DNA of 64,000 nt from Frankiaceae bacterium (GTDB taxonomy: Bacteria; Actinomycetota; Actinomycetes; Mycobacteriales; SCTD01). Below the pieces are notes generated by a model. The model saw only the letters and a program-made list of their open reading frames with translations, did no database searches and was not told where the DNA came from. A program made the position numbers and the translations under genes. The stretch spans positions 55,327 to 119,326 of the forward strand of contig JAENVS010000035.1 in assembly GCA_016650445.1 (NCBI GenBank). Reading direction: 5' to 3'. This document shows positions 51,401 through 58,711 of the stretch, one piece after another (within the stretch, counting starts at the first letter, position 1; every line of letters begins with the position of its first letter).

Positions 51401-51478
51401 GACGACAGCGCGCTCGGCAGCTGGCTGCTCCTGCTCGGCGTGCTGGCCACGGTCGTCGCCCGGCGGCGTACTGCCTGA
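51401..51478 (+). other. In-frame C-terminal membrane tail after a stop codon
   Basis: In the same frame as the M19-like gene and 21 nt after its stop, the sequence encodes DDSALGSWLLLLGVLATVVA followed by RRRTA and TGA. This is a membrane anchor with a basic end, nearly the same as the tail at 48530-48590 but without LPxTG. The stop context is TGA-C, the leakiest known. It is either an anchor lost to a nonsense mutation or one made by readthrough. Confidence 0.55.
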
Positions 51479-51490
51479 TCGCTCGACGTC

Positions 51491-51589
51491 ATACGGATCA
51501 ACGTCCGTGCGGCTGAGCGTGGGTGCCCAGAAGTTGATCCGTACGGCGAGGGCCGCTGGGCGTCGCACGCATCAACGTCCGTGCGGCTG
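51491..51589. repeat. Direct and inverted repeats between two genes
   Basis: A 19-bp direct repeat, ATCAACGTCCGTGCGGCTG, occurs at 51497-51515 and 51571-51589 (imperfectly 28 bp). ACGGATCAAC (51493-51502) is also inverted as GTTGATCCGT (51534-51543), giving a 10-bp stem with a 31-nt loop. This lies in the 265-bp gap between the M19-like gene and the aminotransferase gene. It could be a terminator, a regulatory site or an insertion scar. Confidence 0.55.
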
Positions 51590-51630
51590 CCGGGAGCAGT
51601 CACACCGAAGGAGGTGACCTCGCGGCTCGC

Positions 51631-51636
51631 TAGCGT
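51631..51636 (+). promoter_or_regulatory. -10 box for leaderless aminotransferase gene
   Basis: TAGCGT ends 7 nt before ATG 51644, with no ribosome-binding site close to the start, so a leaderless transcript is predicted. Confidence 0.4.
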
Positions 51637-51643
51637 TCGGCGC

Positions 51644-52771
51644 ATGAGGCGCACCGAGTGGCTCGTCGACCCGGCGATCGCCTACCTCAACCACGGCGGG
51701 TACGGCGCGCTGCCGCGCGAGGTCGCCGACGCGGCGGCGCGGATCCGGGCCGAGGTCGAGGCCAACCCGACCGACGTGCTGGCCCTGCAGTGGCAGGGCC
51801 GCATCGACGGCGTGCGGGAGCGGGTTGCGGCGTTTCTGCGGGGCGATCCTGCCGACCTCGTCTTCGTCCCGAACGCCACGGCCGGGACCGCGACGGTGAT
51901 CGCGGCTCTCAGGCTCGCCGCGGGAGACGAGGTCGTCACCACCGACCACGGGTACCCCGCCGTCGCGAGTCAGCTCGGGGTCGAGTCGGCGCGGCGCGGT
52001 GTTCGGCTCGTCGAGACCCACGTGCCCGTCGACGTCGGTTCGACGGAGGCGATCGTGGGTGCGGTCCTAGCGAACATCACCGACCGGACGCGGCTGCTCG
52101 TCGCGGACCAGATCGCGTCACCGACCGGTTTCGTCTTCCCGGTGCAGGAGCTCGTCGCAGCCGCACGGACTGCCGGCGTGCCGGTGCTGGTGGACGCGGC
52201 GCACGCGCCCGGTCAGGTCGACGTCGACCTGACCGCGATCGACGCGGACTTCTGGGTCGGCAACCTGCACAAGTGGGTCTGCTCGCCGCGGGCCGCCGCG
52301 GTGATGCGCGTCGCCCCGCGCTGGCATGACCTCATCCGTCCGCTGGTGGCCTCACACGGGTACGCCGACGGCTTCCAGCCGGCATTCGACTGGACCGGCA
52401 CGCACGACCCGATCCCGATCCTCGCCGTACCCGATGCTCTGGACTTCTGGGACGGCCTCGGCTGGGACCAGGCACGACGAGAGCAGCATCGGCTGGCGAC
52501 GGACGGCGCCGAGCACATCGCCGAGGTCCTGGGCACGCGCGTCGCCATCCGCGACGAGCACACGGCGGCGATGCGGTTGGTCGAGCTGCCGCGTGCGCTG
52601 TCCATGGACGATGGCATCGCGCTCGCCGCGCGGCTGACCACCGAGCACAAGGTCACCGCGCACATCACCGACCACGGCGGGGCGTCGTACGTCCGGATCT
52701 GCGGACAGCTCTACAACGTCCCCGAGCACTACGAGCGCCTCGGCTCCGCGCTCGCCGCCGTGCTGCCCTAA
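51644..52771 (+). CDS. Class V aminotransferase family PLP enzyme
   Basis: A 375-residue fold-type I PLP enzyme related to isopenicillin-N epimerase and cysteine desulfurase-like proteins. It has [14 protein letters not shown] at the N terminus, [15 protein letters not shown] [16 protein letters not shown] with the Asp that contacts the PLP ring, and the Schiff-base lysine in [13 protein letters not shown] (about residue 209). It lacks the flexible-loop cysteine of true desulfurases. Substrate unknown. The 3' end overlaps the next, opposing gene by 4 nt. Confidence 0.87.
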   Translation: MRRTEWLVDPAIAYLNHGGYGALPREVADAAARIRAEVEANPTDVLALQWQGRIDGVRERVAAFLRGDPADLVFVPNATAGTATVIAALRLAAGDEVVTTDHGYPAVASQLGVESARRGVRLVETHVPVDVGSTEAIVGAVLANITDRTRLLVADQIASPTGFVFPVQELVAAARTAGVPVLVDAAHAPGQVDVDLTAIDADFWVGNLHKWVCSPRAAAVMRVAPRWHDLIRPLVASHGYADGFQPAFDWTGTHDPIPILAVPDALDFWDGLGWDQARREQHRLATDGAEHIAEVLGTRVAIRDEHTAAMRLVELPRALSMDDGIALAARLTTEHKVTAHITDHGGASYVRICGQLYNVPEHYERLGSALAAVLP

Positions 52772-52947
52772 GACACGTGGTCGGCGAGGACGAGCAGCAG
52801 GGCGAGCACGGCCGCGAGCACCAGCAGGGCTCCGGCGGGCAGCCGCGGAGCGCTCGGCAGGCTCTGCCTGGTCACCAGGCAGGTCGGGCAGCCGCCGTCG
52901 ACGACGCGGCCGGAGCAGGCAGCGCAGAGCAGGTCGTCGTACGCCAC
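52768..52947 (-). CDS. Small zinc-ribbon membrane protein
   Basis: A 59-residue protein: [20 protein letters not shown] then PTC forms a Cys4 zinc ribbon (CAAC...CPTC). It is followed by a linker and one membrane helix ([17 protein letters not shown]). GTG 52947 has AAGGAGG with a 6-nt spacing. No family is recognised; similar small zinc-ribbon proteins are common near ftsE in actinobacteria, from memory. Confidence 0.65.
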   Translation of the reverse strand: MAYDDLLCAACSGRVVDGGCPTCLVTRQSLPSAPRLPAGALLVLAAVLALLLVLADHVS

Positions 52948-53034
52948 GCTCGCCTCCTTCGTCCGGTGCCAGACCATTGTCACCTGTCCTGCGCATCGGC
53001 GCCTGTCGCCCCCTGCTGGAGGGCTGCCCGCACT

Positions 53035-53040
53035 TACGAT
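53035..53040 (+). promoter_or_regulatory. -10 box for ftsE
   Basis: TACGAT ends 8 nt before ATG 53049 without a ribosome site between, so ftsEX is likely read from its own nearly leaderless transcript. Confidence 0.4.
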
Positions 53041-53048
53041 GGGCCCCG

Positions 53049-53738
53049 ATGATCCGCCTCGAGCACGTGAGCAAGACCTACCCCGCGAGCGCCCGGCCCG
53101 CACTCGACGACGTCACGGTCGACATCGAGAAGGGCGAGTTCGTCTTCCTCGTCGGCTCCAGCGGGTCGGGCAAGTCGACTTTCCTGCGGCTGCTGCTCAA
53201 GGAGGAGGACCCCACCGGCGGTCGGGTGCACGTCGCGGGCAAGGACCTCGCCAGGCTCAGCCACTGGAAGGTGCCGGCGCTGCGCCGCAGCATCGGCTGC
53301 GTCTTCCAGGACTTCCGGCTGCTCCCCAACAAGACGGTCTTCCAGAACGTCGCCTTCGCGCTGGAGGTCATCGGCAAGCCGCAGCACCAGATCAGCAAGG
53401 TCGTGCCCGAGGTCCTCGACCTGGTCGGCCTCGAGGGCAAGAGCAAGCGGATGCCCGACGAGCTGTCCGGCGGCGAGCAGCAGCGCGTGGCGGTCGCCCG
53501 CGCCTTCGTGAACCGCCCGATGATCTTGATCGCCGACGAGCCGACCGGCAACCTCGACCCGTCGACGAGAGTCGGCATCATGAAGCTGCTCGACCGCATC
53601 AACCGCACCGGCACCACGGTCGTCATGGCCACCCACGACGCCGCGATCGTCGACTCGATGCGGCGTCGGGTGGTCGAGCTGTCGATGGGCAAGGTCGTGC
53701 GCGACCAGTCCCGCGGCGTCTACGGCCACGGCGCCTGA
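53049..53738 (+). CDS. ftsE: Cell division ATP-binding protein FtsE
   Basis: A 229-residue ABC ATPase. Walker A is [16 protein letters not shown], the Q loop is [15 protein letters not shown], the signature is [16 protein letters not shown], Walker B is [14 protein letters not shown], and the switch His is in [10 protein letters not shown]. With FtsX it forms a membrane complex that activates cell-wall hydrolases during division rather than transporting a substrate. The M23 peptidase encoded two genes downstream is the likely effector. Confidence 0.95.
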   Translation: MIRLEHVSKTYPASARPALDDVTVDIEKGEFVFLVGSSGSGKSTFLRLLLKEEDPTGGRVHVAGKDLARLSHWKVPALRRSIGCVFQDFRLLPNKTVFQNVAFALEVIGKPQHQISKVVPEVLDLVGLEGKSKRMPDELSGGEQQRVAVARAFVNRPMILIADEPTGNLDPSTRVGIMKLLDRINRTGTTVVMATHDAAIVDSMRRRVVELSMGKVVRDQSRGVYGHGA

Positions 53739-53753
53739 GCCCGAGGGAGACCC

Positions 53754-54662
53754 GTGCGTGCCTCGTTCGTCCTGTCTGAGATCGGGATCGGTCTTCGTCG
53801 CAACCTGACGATGACGATCGCCGGTGTCATCACCGTCGCGATCAGCCTGGCCATCTTCGGCGCCGGCCTGCTGGCCCAGCGCCAGGTCAGCGCGATGAAG
53901 GACTTCTGGTACGACAAGGTGGAGGTCTCGATCTACCTGTGCGGTGAGGGCAGCAAGGGCCCCAACTGCAACGGGAGCGCGGTCACGCCGGAGCAGCGCA
54001 CGCAGCTGCTCGAGGAGGTGGGGGCCAACCCGCTCGTGGAGAAGGTCTTCTACGAGTCGCAGGCGCAGGCGTACGAGAACTTCAAGAAGCAGTTCAAGGA
54101 CTCGGACGACCTCATCCAGAACGTCACGCCGGACGCGCTGCCGGAGTCGTTGCGGGTCAAGCTGAAGGACCCGACGAAGTACGAGGACCTCGCCAGCGCG
54201 TTCATCGACTCGCCCGGGGTCGAGGAGATCCAGGACCAGAAGGCGCTGCTCGACCCGTTCTTCCGGGTCCTCAACCGGCTCCAGCTCGTGGCGTGGGTGG
54301 TGGCCGGGATCCAGATCCTGGCCGCAGTGCTGCTCATCGGGAACACGATCCGGGTCGCCGCCTTCAGCCGCCGCCGTGAGACGGGCATCATGCGTCTGGT
54401 CGGGGCGAGCAACCTCTACATCCAGCTGCCCTTCCTCCTCGAGGGGGTCCTCGTCGGGATCGTCGGGGCGGCCTTGGCGGCGGCCGGGCTCGCCGCGCTG
54501 AAGGCCGTCCTGGTCGACCGGCTGCTCCAGCCGATGCTGAAGTTCACGGCCTTCGTGGGCTGGGGCGACGTGTTCGCGGTCATCCCGTGGTTGTTCGTCC
54601 TCGGCGTCGGGCTCACCGGCATCTCGTCGTTCTTCACCCTGCGGCGACACCTTCGGGTCTGA
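53754..54662 (+). CDS. ftsX: Cell division protein FtsX
   Basis: A 302-residue permease-like protein with four membrane helices: one near the N terminus (MTIAGVITVAISLAIFGAGL), then a large extracytoplasmic domain (about 45-170, with two Cys that may pair: YLCGEGSKGPNCNG). Three C-terminal helices of the MacB/FtsX type follow, with VAAFSRRRETGIMRLVGASN between them, the coupling segment to FtsE. The external domain contacts peptidoglycan hydrolases. GTG start. Confidence 0.95.
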   Translation: MRASFVLSEIGIGLRRNLTMTIAGVITVAISLAIFGAGLLAQRQVSAMKDFWYDKVEVSIYLCGEGSKGPNCNGSAVTPEQRTQLLEEVGANPLVEKVFYESQAQAYENFKKQFKDSDDLIQNVTPDALPESLRVKLKDPTKYEDLASAFIDSPGVEEIQDQKALLDPFFRVLNRLQLVAWVVAGIQILAAVLLIGNTIRVAAFSRRRETGIMRLVGASNLYIQLPFLLEGVLVGIVGAALAAAGLAALKAVLVDRLLQPMLKFTAFVGWGDVFAVIPWLFVLGVGLTGISSFFTLRRHLRV

Positions 54663-54741
54663 CGCCCGACGTCCCACCCGAGGTCCGTCTGCCGTGGTAG
54701 CCATGCGTCGATTTGTGCCATCTGCGACGAGGAGGGGACCG

Positions 54742-55983
54742 GTGCGACTGCACCGCACGGCGGTCGCCGCTGCTCTCCTTGCACTGATCTCCCCGCTCGC
54801 GAGCCTGCCGGCTGCCCAGGCCGACAGCTCCTCCGAGGCCAGGCGCCGCGTCGCCGAGGCCGCCGCGTCCCTCGAAGGCTCGACCGCCGCTGTCCGCACG
54901 GCCGCCGCGAGCCTGGCGACCGTCGCGGAGCAGCTGCCCGAGGCGCAGTCGGACGTCTACGTGGCTCGGGGCGAGCTCGCGGGCGCCCGGGCGCGGCTCT
55001 CCGAGGCGACGACCGAGGTTCGCCGGGCCGAGCTCGCCACGGCCGCCGCCCAGCGCAAGGTCGACGAGGCCAGTGCGAAGGTCGAGCAGGGCCGGGCGAC
55101 CGTCGGGCTGCTGGCCCGTCGCAGCTACCAGCAGGGTCCGCTCGGTGACATGCGCGAGGTGATGACGACCGGCTCGCCGCAGGACCTCGTCGACCGGGTC
55201 TCCCTGCTGCACCAGGTCTTCCGCGGCCAGAACGACGCGCTGCACACCCTCAGCGTCGGGCGCCTGCACCTCGCGACCGCGACGGCCGGTCTCGCCGCCC
55301 AGCAGAAGGACCTCGAGAAGGCCCGTGAGGCGGCGGCGAGCGGCGAGGAGAAGGCCCGCCGGGTCGCCGTTCGCGCCGAGCGGGCCGCCGCCCGCGTCGC
55401 CGAGCTGGTCGCCCTCCGCACGAGCGCGCTCGCCGACGCGGAAGCCGCCCGCGCCGACGACGCCAAGGAGTACGCCGCCGCGCAGGCCGCGTCGAAGGCA
55501 CTCGCCGCCCGGCTCAAGGCGATGGCGCGCGCCCGGGCACTCGCCGCCGCCCGCGCACACACGAGCATCGCCCGGTCGAGCAGCTCGCGGTTCCTGTGGC
55601 CGACCGACGGCCACTTCACCAGCTCCTTCGGCTGGCGCACCCACCCGATCTACGGCGACCGCCGCTTCCACGCCGGCATCGACATCGGGGCGTCGTACGG
55701 CACCTCGGTCTGGTCTGCCGACGAGGGCACGGTCGTGTACGCCGGCTACGCCAGCGGCTACGGCACTCTCGTCCTGGTCAGCCACGGCACCGTCGGCGGC
55801 AAGGACGTCACGACCGGCTACGCGCACATGTCGGCGCTGCTCGTGTCGACCGGGCAGTCCGTCTCGCGTGGCCAGCAGGTCGGCCGCATCGGCAACGAAG
55901 GCAACTCCACGGGCCCGCACCTGCACTTCGAGGTGCGCCTCGACGGCGATCCCGTCGACCCGCTCAACTGGGTCTCGCCCTAA
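54742..55983 (+). CDS. Secreted M23 peptidase with coiled coil (EnvC-like)
   Basis: A 413-residue exported protein. The signal peptide covers about residues 1-30 ([17 protein letters not shown]). A long Ala/Arg/Glu-rich coiled coil (about 35-280) follows, then an M23 endopeptidase (about 295-405). The M23 domain has [20 protein letters not shown] (first zinc ligands), [11 protein letters not shown] and the final [10 protein letters not shown]. All zinc ligands are present, so it looks catalytically active, unlike EnvC. The coiled coil should bind FtsX. GTG 54742 has GGAGGGG upstream; ATG 54703 is an alternative. Confidence 0.87.
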   Translation: MRLHRTAVAAALLALISPLASLPAAQADSSSEARRRVAEAAASLEGSTAAVRTAAASLATVAEQLPEAQSDVYVARGELAGARARLSEATTEVRRAELATAAAQRKVDEASAKVEQGRATVGLLARRSYQQGPLGDMREVMTTGSPQDLVDRVSLLHQVFRGQNDALHTLSVGRLHLATATAGLAAQQKDLEKAREAAASGEEKARRVAVRAERAAARVAELVALRTSALADAEAARADDAKEYAAAQAASKALAARLKAMARARALAAARAHTSIARSSSSRFLWPTDGHFTSSFGWRTHPIYGDRRFHAGIDIGASYGTSVWSADEGTVVYAGYASGYGTLVLVSHGTVGGKDVTTGYAHMSALLVSTGQSVSRGQQVGRIGNEGNSTGPHLHFEVRLDGDPVDPLNWVSP

Positions 55984-55992
55984 CGGCGCACC

Positions 55993-55998
55993 TAGTCT
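55993..55998 (+). promoter_or_regulatory. -10 box for leaderless smpB
   Basis: TAGTCT ends 7 nt before ATG 56006, so smpB can be transcribed on its own as a leaderless message. Confidence 0.42.
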
Positions 55999-56005
55999 GT
56001 GCCCC

Positions 56006-56488
56006 ATGACCGGGCGGGAGACCGGCCGCGGCAAGCTCGTGGCGCAGAACAAGAAGGCCCGGCACGACTACGCCATCGACGAGACCTTCGAGGCCGGCAT
56101 CGTGCTGACCGGCACGGAGGTCAAGTCGCTGCGCCAGGGGCGCGCGTCGCTCGTCGACGCCTACGCCGCGGTGCAGGACGGCGAGCTCTGGATGTTCGGC
56201 GCCCACATCCCGGAGTACACCGAGGGCACCTGGAACAACCACACCCCGCGGCGGGCGCGCAAGCTGCTCATGCACAAGGCCGAGATCGCCAAGCTCACCG
56301 TGAAGCTCAAGGAGGGGGGGCTTGCGCTCATCCCGCTGCAGCTGTACTTCAAGGACGGGCACGCGAAGGTCGAGCTCGGTCTCGGCAAGGGCCGCAAGTC
56401 CTACGACAAGCGGCAGGTGCTCGCCAAGCGCGACGCCGCCGACGAGATGCGGCGCGCTGCCGGCCGCTACGCCAAGGGTCGCCGCTGA
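56006..56488 (+). CDS. smpB: SsrA-binding protein SmpB
   Basis: A 160-residue tmRNA-binding protein for ribosome rescue. Typical segments are [51 protein letters not shown] and the basic C-terminal tail [18 protein letters not shown], which enters the empty mRNA channel. The length is normal. The ssrA gene was not found in the following 380 bp; it may lie beyond the window end. Confidence 0.96.
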   Translation: MTGRETGRGKLVAQNKKARHDYAIDETFEAGIVLTGTEVKSLRQGRASLVDAYAAVQDGELWMFGAHIPEYTEGTWNNHTPRRARKLLMHKAEIAKLTVKLKEGGLALIPLQLYFKDGHAKVELGLGKGRKSYDKRQVLAKRDAADEMRRAAGRYAKGRR

Positions 56489-56870
56489 GGCGCGCGCATT
56501 CGGCGCGCATCGGATGAGCCAGATGGACTAGGTCGGCCCCTTCGCCGGCGGCAGTCGGCTCAGCCGCGCCATGTACCCGCTTGTGACCTGGGCTACCCGC
56601 TTCCTGCCACTCTGACCGATATTCCGTCACACAACGTGATCGCTCGCTGGCGGGGCGCTGATGCTTGCGGCGTCGATCCGTTTGCCCGCCGGTCACCGGG
56701 CTCGTCTCCACAGCTGCGCGCTTTCTGGCAGCCGTGGGCGGTGTGTCCCGATACGCGGCCCCTGGGAGGCAGGCAGATCATCCGAACTGACTAGCCGTTG
56801 GCTATGGGCGCATCAACAGCACTCGACGATCATCATCTCACTGTCACCGGACAGTCACAGGAGGTAGTTG
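56489..56870. other. 382-bp intergenic region with hairpins
   Basis: Near the smpB end GCGCGC (56492-56497) and GCGCGC (56503-56508) form a 6-bp stem with a 5-nt loop, a possible terminator. Before the protease gene TAGCC and GGCTA (56794-56806) form a short dyad, and CTGTCACCGGACAG makes a small hairpin near the ribosome site. No RNA gene, riboswitch or open frame was recognised with confidence. Confidence 0.45.
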
Positions 56871-58709
56871 ATGAGCTCGACGTCACGCTCTGCGACATTG
56901 CAGTCCAACGCCTGGACCCGCAATGCCGTGAGTCCGCTCACCGCCGCCCTCACCGGCCTCGCGCTCGCTGCAGCCATGGCCGGCACGTCACTGGCCGGGA
57001 CCACCGCAGCCGGCTCCGCCGCCACCACTGGCGTCCTCGACCCGGGTCTGGCCGCCGCCGGTTCCGCCGTCGAGCGCGTCGTCGTCTCGGGCGCGGCCGG
57101 CGCCATGTCAGCGGTCAAGGCCGCTGTCGAGCGCGTCGGCGGCACGACCGGCCGGGCGCTGCCGATCGTCGACGGTGTCTCCGCAACGGTGCCCGGCGAC
57201 CGCCTCCTTGAGCTGAGCAACCTGCCGGGCGTGCGGGCCGTCACCGCCGACCGCTCCGGTCACGTGAACGCCGCGTCGTGGGACGAGGCGACGTCGAACT
57301 CGTCGTACGTCTGGACCTCGCAGGCCGGCCAGGCCATCCAGGCCGGCAACAAGGGCGCCGGCGTCAGCGTCGCCGTCCTCGACACCGGTGTCTACGCGCA
57401 CAACGACCTCGCCGGCCGCGTGATGGCCGGTCCGGACCTGTCCGGTGAGAACAACAACGCGGTCGACAGCTACGGCCACGGCACCGTCATGGCCGGCATC
57501 ATCGCCGGCAGCGGCGTCGACGCGGGTGCGTCCCCGCGCACCGGCATCGCCCCCGCCGCCAAGATCATCAGCGTGAAGGTCGCCGGCGCCAGCGGCGCGG
57601 CCGACGTGTCGACCGTGCTCGCGGGCCTGTCCTGGGTCAACGCCTTCAAGGCCGACTACAACATCAAGGTCCTGAACCTGTCGTGGGGTGTCGCGTCGAC
57701 GCAGAGCCCGTCGGTCGACCCGCTGAACTACGCCGTCCAGCAGCTGTGGGCGGGTGGCGTCACCGTGGTGGTCGCCGCCGGCAACACCGGCGCCGCGATC
57801 ATGAAGCCCGCCGACGACCCGACCGTGATCACCGCCGGCGCCTTCGACGACCGCGCCGACCTGGTCCCGGACAACGACGTCGTCCCGAACTGGTCGTCCG
57901 TCGGCCCGACGGCGCAGGGCGCCGCGAAGCCCGACCTCGTCGCTCCAGGCCGCACCCTCGTCGCCACCCGCTCCCCGGGTTCGACCGTGGAGCGCGACAA
58001 CCCGAAGGCCCTGATCGCCCCGTCGTACATCAAGGGCTCGGGTACGTCGGAGGCCGCGGCCGTCACGTCCGGTGCCGCTGCCCTCCTGCTGGCCAAGAAC
58101 CCCTCGATGACGCCGGACCAGGTCAAGGCCGCGCTCACCTCGACGGCGCTGCCGATCGCGAACCTCTCCCGCAACTCCCAGGGCGCCGGCCGCATCCAGA
58201 TCGCGGCAGCGCTCGCCAAGGACGTCTCCGCAGTCGCGTCGGTGGTGCCGACCGGCACGGGCACCGGTTCCTTGCAGGCCAGCCGCGGCTCGGCGCCGTC
58301 CATCTCGGTGAAGTGCAACGGCGTGGACAAGGTCCTCAACGACGAGACCACCTCGTGGTGCTCGCCGTGGAGCAGCTCGGCATGGACCAGCAGCGCGTGG
58401 ACCAGCTCGGCCTGGACCAGCTCGGCCTGGACCAGCAGCGCGTGGACCAGCTCGGCGTGGACCAGCAGCGCGTGGACCAGCAGCGCGTGGACCAGCAGCG
58501 CGTGGACCAGCTCGGCGTGGACCAGCAGCGCGTGGACCAGCAGCGCGTGGACCAGCTCGGCGTGGACCAGCGCGGCTTACGAGGCGGAGGAGACCTTCCT
58601 CGACGCCTTCTACGGCGCCCGCCCGCCGTGGTGGCGCTTCGTACCGGGTGAGCAGAGCGACCCGTTCCCCAGCACCGCCCGGCATGACTTCGCGGTGGGC
58701 AACCTGTAG
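56871..58709 (+). CDS. Secreted subtilisin-family protease with WTSSA repeats
   Basis: A 612-residue exported S8 peptidase. An N-terminal signal region (about 15-45) is followed by a propeptide-like segment (to about 135). The catalytic domain has Asp171 in VAVLDTGVYAHNDL, His203 in SYGHGTVMAGIIAG and Ser393 in GSGTSEAAAVTSGAA. All three are intact. After about residue 480 comes a low-complexity tail of thirteen WTSSA pentapeptides (residues 505-569), then an acidic, aromatic end (PPWWRFVPGEQSDP). ATG 56871 has AGGAGG six nt upstream. The repeat could be a wall-binding or linker element. Confidence 0.88.
   Translation: MSSTSRSATLQSNAWTRNAVSPLTAALTGLALAAAMAGTSLAGTTAAGSAATTGVLDPGLAAAGSAVERVVVSGAAGAMSAVKAAVERVGGTTGRALPIVDGVSATVPGDRLLELSNLPGVRAVTADRSGHVNAASWDEATSNSSYVWTSQAGQAIQAGNKGAGVSVAVLDTGVYAHNDLAGRVMAGPDLSGENNNAVDSYGHGTVMAGIIAGSGVDAGASPRTGIAPAAKIISVKVAGASGAADVSTVLAGLSWVNAFKADYNIKVLNLSWGVASTQSPSVDPLNYAVQQLWAGGVTVVVAAGNTGAAIMKPADDPTVITAGAFDDRADLVPDNDVVPNWSSVGPTAQGAAKPDLVAPGRTLVATRSPGSTVERDNPKALIAPSYIKGSGTSEAAAVTSGAAALLLAKNPSMTPDQVKAALTSTALPIANLSRNSQGAGRIQIAAALAKDVSAVASVVPTGTGTGSLQASRGSAPSISVKCNGVDKVLNDETTSWCSPWSSSAWTSSAWTSSAWTSSAWTSSAWTSSAWTSSAWTSSAWTSSAWTSSAWTSSAWTSSAWTSSAWTSAAYEAEETFLDAFYGARPPWWRFVPGEQSDPFPSTARHDFAVGNL
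58383..58577 (+). repeat. Thirteen tandem 15-bp repeats in the protease gene
   Basis: A 15-bp unit beginning TGGACCAG occurs 13 times without interruption, each encoding W-T-S-S-A (the last W-T-S-A-A). Serine codons alternate between AGC-AGC and AGC-TCG in an irregular order, so the array has diverged by point change as well as unit duplication. Array length is expected to vary between strains. Confidence 0.92.
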
Positions 58710-58711
58710 TC

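Noticed and set aside
48257..51568. 1103-residue minus-strand open frame
   Set aside because: It is the shadow of the M19-like gene. Its composition is typical of an antisense frame in GC-rich DNA, and no domain is recognisable.
56489..56870. ssrA (tmRNA) or a c-di-AMP riboswitch after smpB
   Set aside because: No tRNA-like ends, tag-peptide sequence or riboswitch core could be recognised.
58383..58577. CRISPR-like array
   Set aside because: The repeats are contiguous 15-mers inside an open reading frame, with no spacers.
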